Source of the DNA: Rhodospirillales bacterium
GTDB lineage: Bacteria > Pseudomonadota > Alphaproteobacteria > Reyranellales > Reyranellaceae
Assembly: GCA_013205335.1 (NCBI GenBank)
Contig: JABMNB010000297.1
Location: 1-15,620 of the forward strand
Direction of reading: 5' to 3'
Length of the DNA stretch: 15,620 nucleotides
Shown: piece after piece, positions 13,895 to 15,620 of the stretch
Position numbering within the stretch: position 1 is the first letter of the stretch
Layout: every line of letters starts with the position of its first letter
Program-made: the position numbers and the translations under genes
Notes under the pieces: generated by a model
Told to the model about the DNA's origin: nothing
Databases searched by the model: none
The model's input: the letters and a program-made list of their open reading frames with translations, nothing else

Positions 13895-14851
13895 ATGTCC
13901 GACCTGCCCAAGCGTGTGACCATCGACGAGGAAGGCCCGCGCGAGGGCTTTCAGTCGGAGAAGAAGACCATACCGGTGGCCGACAAGGTCCGCCTCATCG
14001 AGGCGCTTGCGGACACCGGGCTGAAGCGCATCGCCTGCGTTTCCTACGTCAATCCCAAGCGCGTGCCCACGATGGCCGATGCCGAGGAAGTGGCGTCTCG
14101 GATCGACCTGCAGCCCGGCATCCAGTACAGCGCGCTGTGGCTGAACCAGCAGGGCCTCGAGCGTGCGTTGCGCGGGCCCCTGCACGTCGATGGCGGCGTG
14201 CGCGTCACGGCCTCAGATACCTTTTCACGCAAGAACATCGGCAAGTCGGTGTCCGACGCGATGGTCGAACAGCGCATGTCGCTGCAGACCTTCAAGGACC
14301 GCGGCATGCCGGTCGAATGGGGCGTCATCCTCGGCGCCTTCGGCTGCAATTTTGAAGGCGAACTGTCGACCGACCTGATCCTGCAGCGCGTACAACTCGC
14401 CCTCGACGAGGCCGAGCTGGCCGGCTTCAAGCTCAAGGGCATCAAGCTCACCGACGCGATGGGCTGGGCGACGCCAGCGTCCGTAGAACGGCTGATCGGC
14501 GCCGTCCGGTCCAGGTGGCCGGATCTGGAAATAGCGCTGCATCTGCACGACACGCGCGGAACCGGCGCGGCGGCGGCCTATGCCGGCCTGCGCCTGGGCG
14601 TCACCAGGTTCGATGCCTCGATCGCCGGCCTGGGCGGCTGCCCCTTCGCAGCGACCGACGGCGCGGCAGGCAACATCTGCACCGAGGACTTCGCGTTCAT
14701 GTGCGAGGAGATGGGTGTGGAGACCGGCCTCGACATCGACCGGCTGATCGAGGTCGCCAAGCTCGCCGAGGAGATCGTCGGTCGTCCCCTGCCCGGCCAC
14801 GTCATGCGCGGCGGCACGTTGACGGCCGCCCGCCGCAAGGCAGCCTCGTGA
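13895..14851 (+). CDS. HMG-CoA lyase-like (DRE-TIM metallolyase) enzyme
   Basis: The 318-residue protein is the size of hydroxymethylglutaryl-CoA lyase and has its landmarks: EEGPREGFQSE (12-22), SYVNPKRVPTMAD (50-62), FGCNFEGE (149-156), LTDAMGWATP (185-194), HLHDTRG with metal ligands His216 and His218, and GLGGCPFA with the catalytic-loop cysteine Cys249. HMG-CoA lyase splits 3-hydroxy-3-methylglutaryl-CoA into acetyl-CoA and acetoacetate in the cytoplasm. Here the metal-binding Asp of the PRDG motif is Glu17, as in an HMGL-like subgroup, so a different 3-hydroxyacyl-CoA or citramalyl-type substrate is possible. The ATG at 13895 has GGAGG 5 bases upstream. It follows tctA by 28 bases and overlaps the cupin gene, so it probably acts on the CoA ester of the acid imported by TctAB. 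Confidence 0.9.
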   Translation: MSDLPKRVTIDEEGPREGFQSEKKTIPVADKVRLIEALADTGLKRIACVSYVNPKRVPTMADAEEVASRIDLQPGIQYSALWLNQQGLERALRGPLHVDGGVRVTASDTFSRKNIGKSVSDAMVEQRMSLQTFKDRGMPVEWGVILGAFGCNFEGELSTDLILQRVQLALDEAELAGFKLKGIKLTDAMGWATPASVERLIGAVRSRWPDLEIALHLHDTRGTGAAAAYAGLRLGVTRFDASIAGLGGCPFAATDGAAGNICTEDFAFMCEEMGVETGLDIDRLIEVAKLAEEIVGRPLPGHVMRGGTLTAARRKAAS

Positions 14852-15204
14852 ACATTGCGACGCTGGCCGGCCTTGTCCCGGACTCGACCTATGTCGAGGT
14901 TGCGGACGTGCCATGGCAGCCGACGCGCTTTCCCGGGGTCGATTGGAAGATCCTGATGGAACAGAAGGAAAGCGGCCTCTCGACCGTGCTGATGCGCTGG
15001 GCACCGGGCGCCCGGCTGCCGGCGCACGAGCATGTCGCCATCGAGCAGACCTATGTGCTCGAGGGATCGTTTGCCGATCATGCCGGCGTTTGCCGGGCCG
15101 GCAACTATGTCTGGCGCCGGGCCGGCAGCCGCCACGATGCCTGGACCGACGAAGGCTGCCTCATGCTCGCGGTCTTCCTCAAGCCCAACACCTTCTTCGA
15201 TTGA
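14848..15204 (+). CDS. Small cupin-domain protein (ChrR-like)
   Basis: The 118-residue protein is a single cupin barrel. Motif 1 is PAHEHVAIEQTYVLEG (58-73), giving candidate metal ligands His60, His62 and Glu66; motif 2 is GNYVWRRAGSRHDAW (85-99) with His96. The EQTYVLEGSFAD wording resembles the cupin domain of the anti-sigma factor ChrR and related small enzymes, but there is no N-terminal sigma-binding zinc domain, so it is not an anti-sigma factor. It may be a small metal-dependent oxygenase, isomerase or sensor. The start is GTG at 14848, which overlaps the lyase stop (GTGA), so it is translationally coupled; no ATG fits the frame better. Its place at the end of the tct-lyase operon suggests a role in the same pathway. 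Confidence 0.85.
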   Translation: MNIATLAGLVPDSTYVEVADVPWQPTRFPGVDWKILMEQKESGLSTVLMRWAPGARLPAHEHVAIEQTYVLEGSFADHAGVCRAGNYVWRRAGSRHDAWTDEGCLMLAVFLKPNTFFD

Positions 15205-15209
15205 ACGTC

Positions 15210-15229
15210 ATTCCGACCTGATTCCGACC
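15210..15229 (+). repeat. ATTCCGACC direct repeat with 11-bp period
   Basis: ATTCCGACC occurs at 15210-15218 and 15221-15229, about one helical turn apart, just after the cupin stop. It may be slippage or a paired protein site. The rest of the 252-base gap up to the CoA-transferase start holds only a short GCCGG/CCGGC stem-loop and a CGGTC-CT-GACCG dyad at 15344-15355. I see no clear promoter or terminator there. Confidence 0.45.
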
Positions 15230-15456
15230 CGGCCCCGCGCCCAGCCGGAGCCCCGGCAGCATGTGCCCGGCAAATCGGATGATCCAGCGCTTTGCCGTGC
15301 AGCCCCGCTCTCGCCCCTCCGAGCAGGCTGAAGGCCCGCGTCACGGTCCTGACCGGAACGGAAGGGACGTCTCTCCGAATAGAACCACTCCCCGACCTCT
15401 GCTAATGCTCCGTCGCAGCCAGCCCTGTTAAGGCCGGCGCAAGGGAGGCAGAAGCA

Positions 15457-15620
15457 ATGTCAGGCGTTCTTGAAGGCATCCGCGTACTCGATTTCGGCCG
15501 CTATATCGCCGGTCCGTTCTGCGGCACGATGCTGGCCGATCTCGGCGCCGAAGTGATCCGCGTCGAGAAGCTTGAAGGCAGCGAGGACCGCTGGGTGACG
15601 CCGGTCGTGGAGGGCGGCGA
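15457..15620 (+). CDS. CaiB/BaiF (family III) CoA-transferase, N-terminal part (cut by window edge)
   Basis: The 54 codons visible begin MSGVLEGIRVLDFGRYIAGP, followed by FCGTMLADLGAEVIRVEK, the unmistakable N-terminus of family III CoA-transferases such as formyl-CoA, carnitine or bile-acid CoA-transferase. These cytoplasmic enzymes move CoA from one acyl-CoA to a free carboxylate by way of an aspartyl-CoA anhydride; the catalytic aspartate, near residue 170, lies beyond the window. The ATG at 15457 follows AAGGGAGG by 9 bases and fits the family start exactly. It has the same direction as the tct-lyase-cupin operon but a 252-base gap, so it may have its own promoter. A CoA-transferase here would supply the CoA ester for the HMG-CoA-lyase-like enzyme. 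Confidence 0.95.
   Translation, partial: MSGVLEGIRVLDFGRYIAGPFCGTMLADLGAEVIRVEKLEGSEDRWVTPVVEGG

Noticed and set aside
14848..15204. Anti-sigma factor ChrR
   Set aside because: Only the cupin half is present; the N-terminal zinc-binding anti-sigma domain and an adjacent ECF sigma gene are missing.

Overview
The window comes from a GC-rich bacterial chromosome. The gene families and their arrangement suggest a soil or water alphaproteobacterium of the Rhodospirillales/Hyphomicrobiales kind, for example a Reyranella- or Bradyrhizobium-like organism. These families are Bug-type tricarboxylate transporter binding protein, hydantoinase A/B, several CoA-metabolism enzymes, a RidA-like protein and a ChrR-like cupin. 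This taxonomic guess rests on gene content and protein style only. I see no rRNA, tRNA, CRISPR array, intact insertion sequence or phage gene.

Layout. (1) 1-422, minus: start of a glutathione S-transferase cut by the window edge. (2) 602-5284, minus: a compact three-gene operon in the order Bug binding protein, hyuA, hyuB, with a 13-base gap and then a 1-base overlap. (3) 5384-8405: single genes in alternating orientation, namely an acyl-CoA synthetase (+), a crotonase (-) and a RidA-like protein (+). A low-GC tandem repeat lies between the first two, and an inverted repeat lies between the divergent crotonase and RidA genes. (4) 8413-10940, minus: a likely operon of an APH-like phosphotransferase, a TetR regulator (4-base overlap) and a lipoprotein-type C13 (legumain-like) peptidase (18-base gap). 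(5) 11033-11781, plus: the decayed remains of a TauE/SafE permease in three reading frames, which fills what would otherwise be a 0.97 kb gap. (6) 11907-15204, plus: tctB, tctA, an HMG-CoA-lyase-like enzyme and a small cupin in one operon, followed after 252 bases by the start of a family III CoA-transferase that runs off the window.

How the genes may work together (inference). The right-hand cluster looks like a catabolic module for a carboxylic acid. TctA and TctB would import the acid, the CaiB-type CoA-transferase and/or an acyl-CoA synthetase would activate it, and the HMG-CoA-lyase-like enzyme would split the acyl-CoA. No periplasmic binding protein is encoded next to tctBA. The only one in the window sits in the hyu operon, where it probably presents a cyclic amide, lactam or ketone-like precursor to the ATP-dependent HyuAB enzyme. 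The acyl-CoA synthetase, crotonase and APH-like kinase add a general acyl-CoA flavour.

Most notable are the TauE/SafE pseudogene, a perfect 9-bp hairpin with the tctA stop codon in its loop, an inverted repeat in the crotonase/ridA divergent promoter, a 164-bp intergenic segment whose matching inverted ends supply the stop codons of both flanking genes, and the C13 peptidase placed in a regulator/kinase operon.
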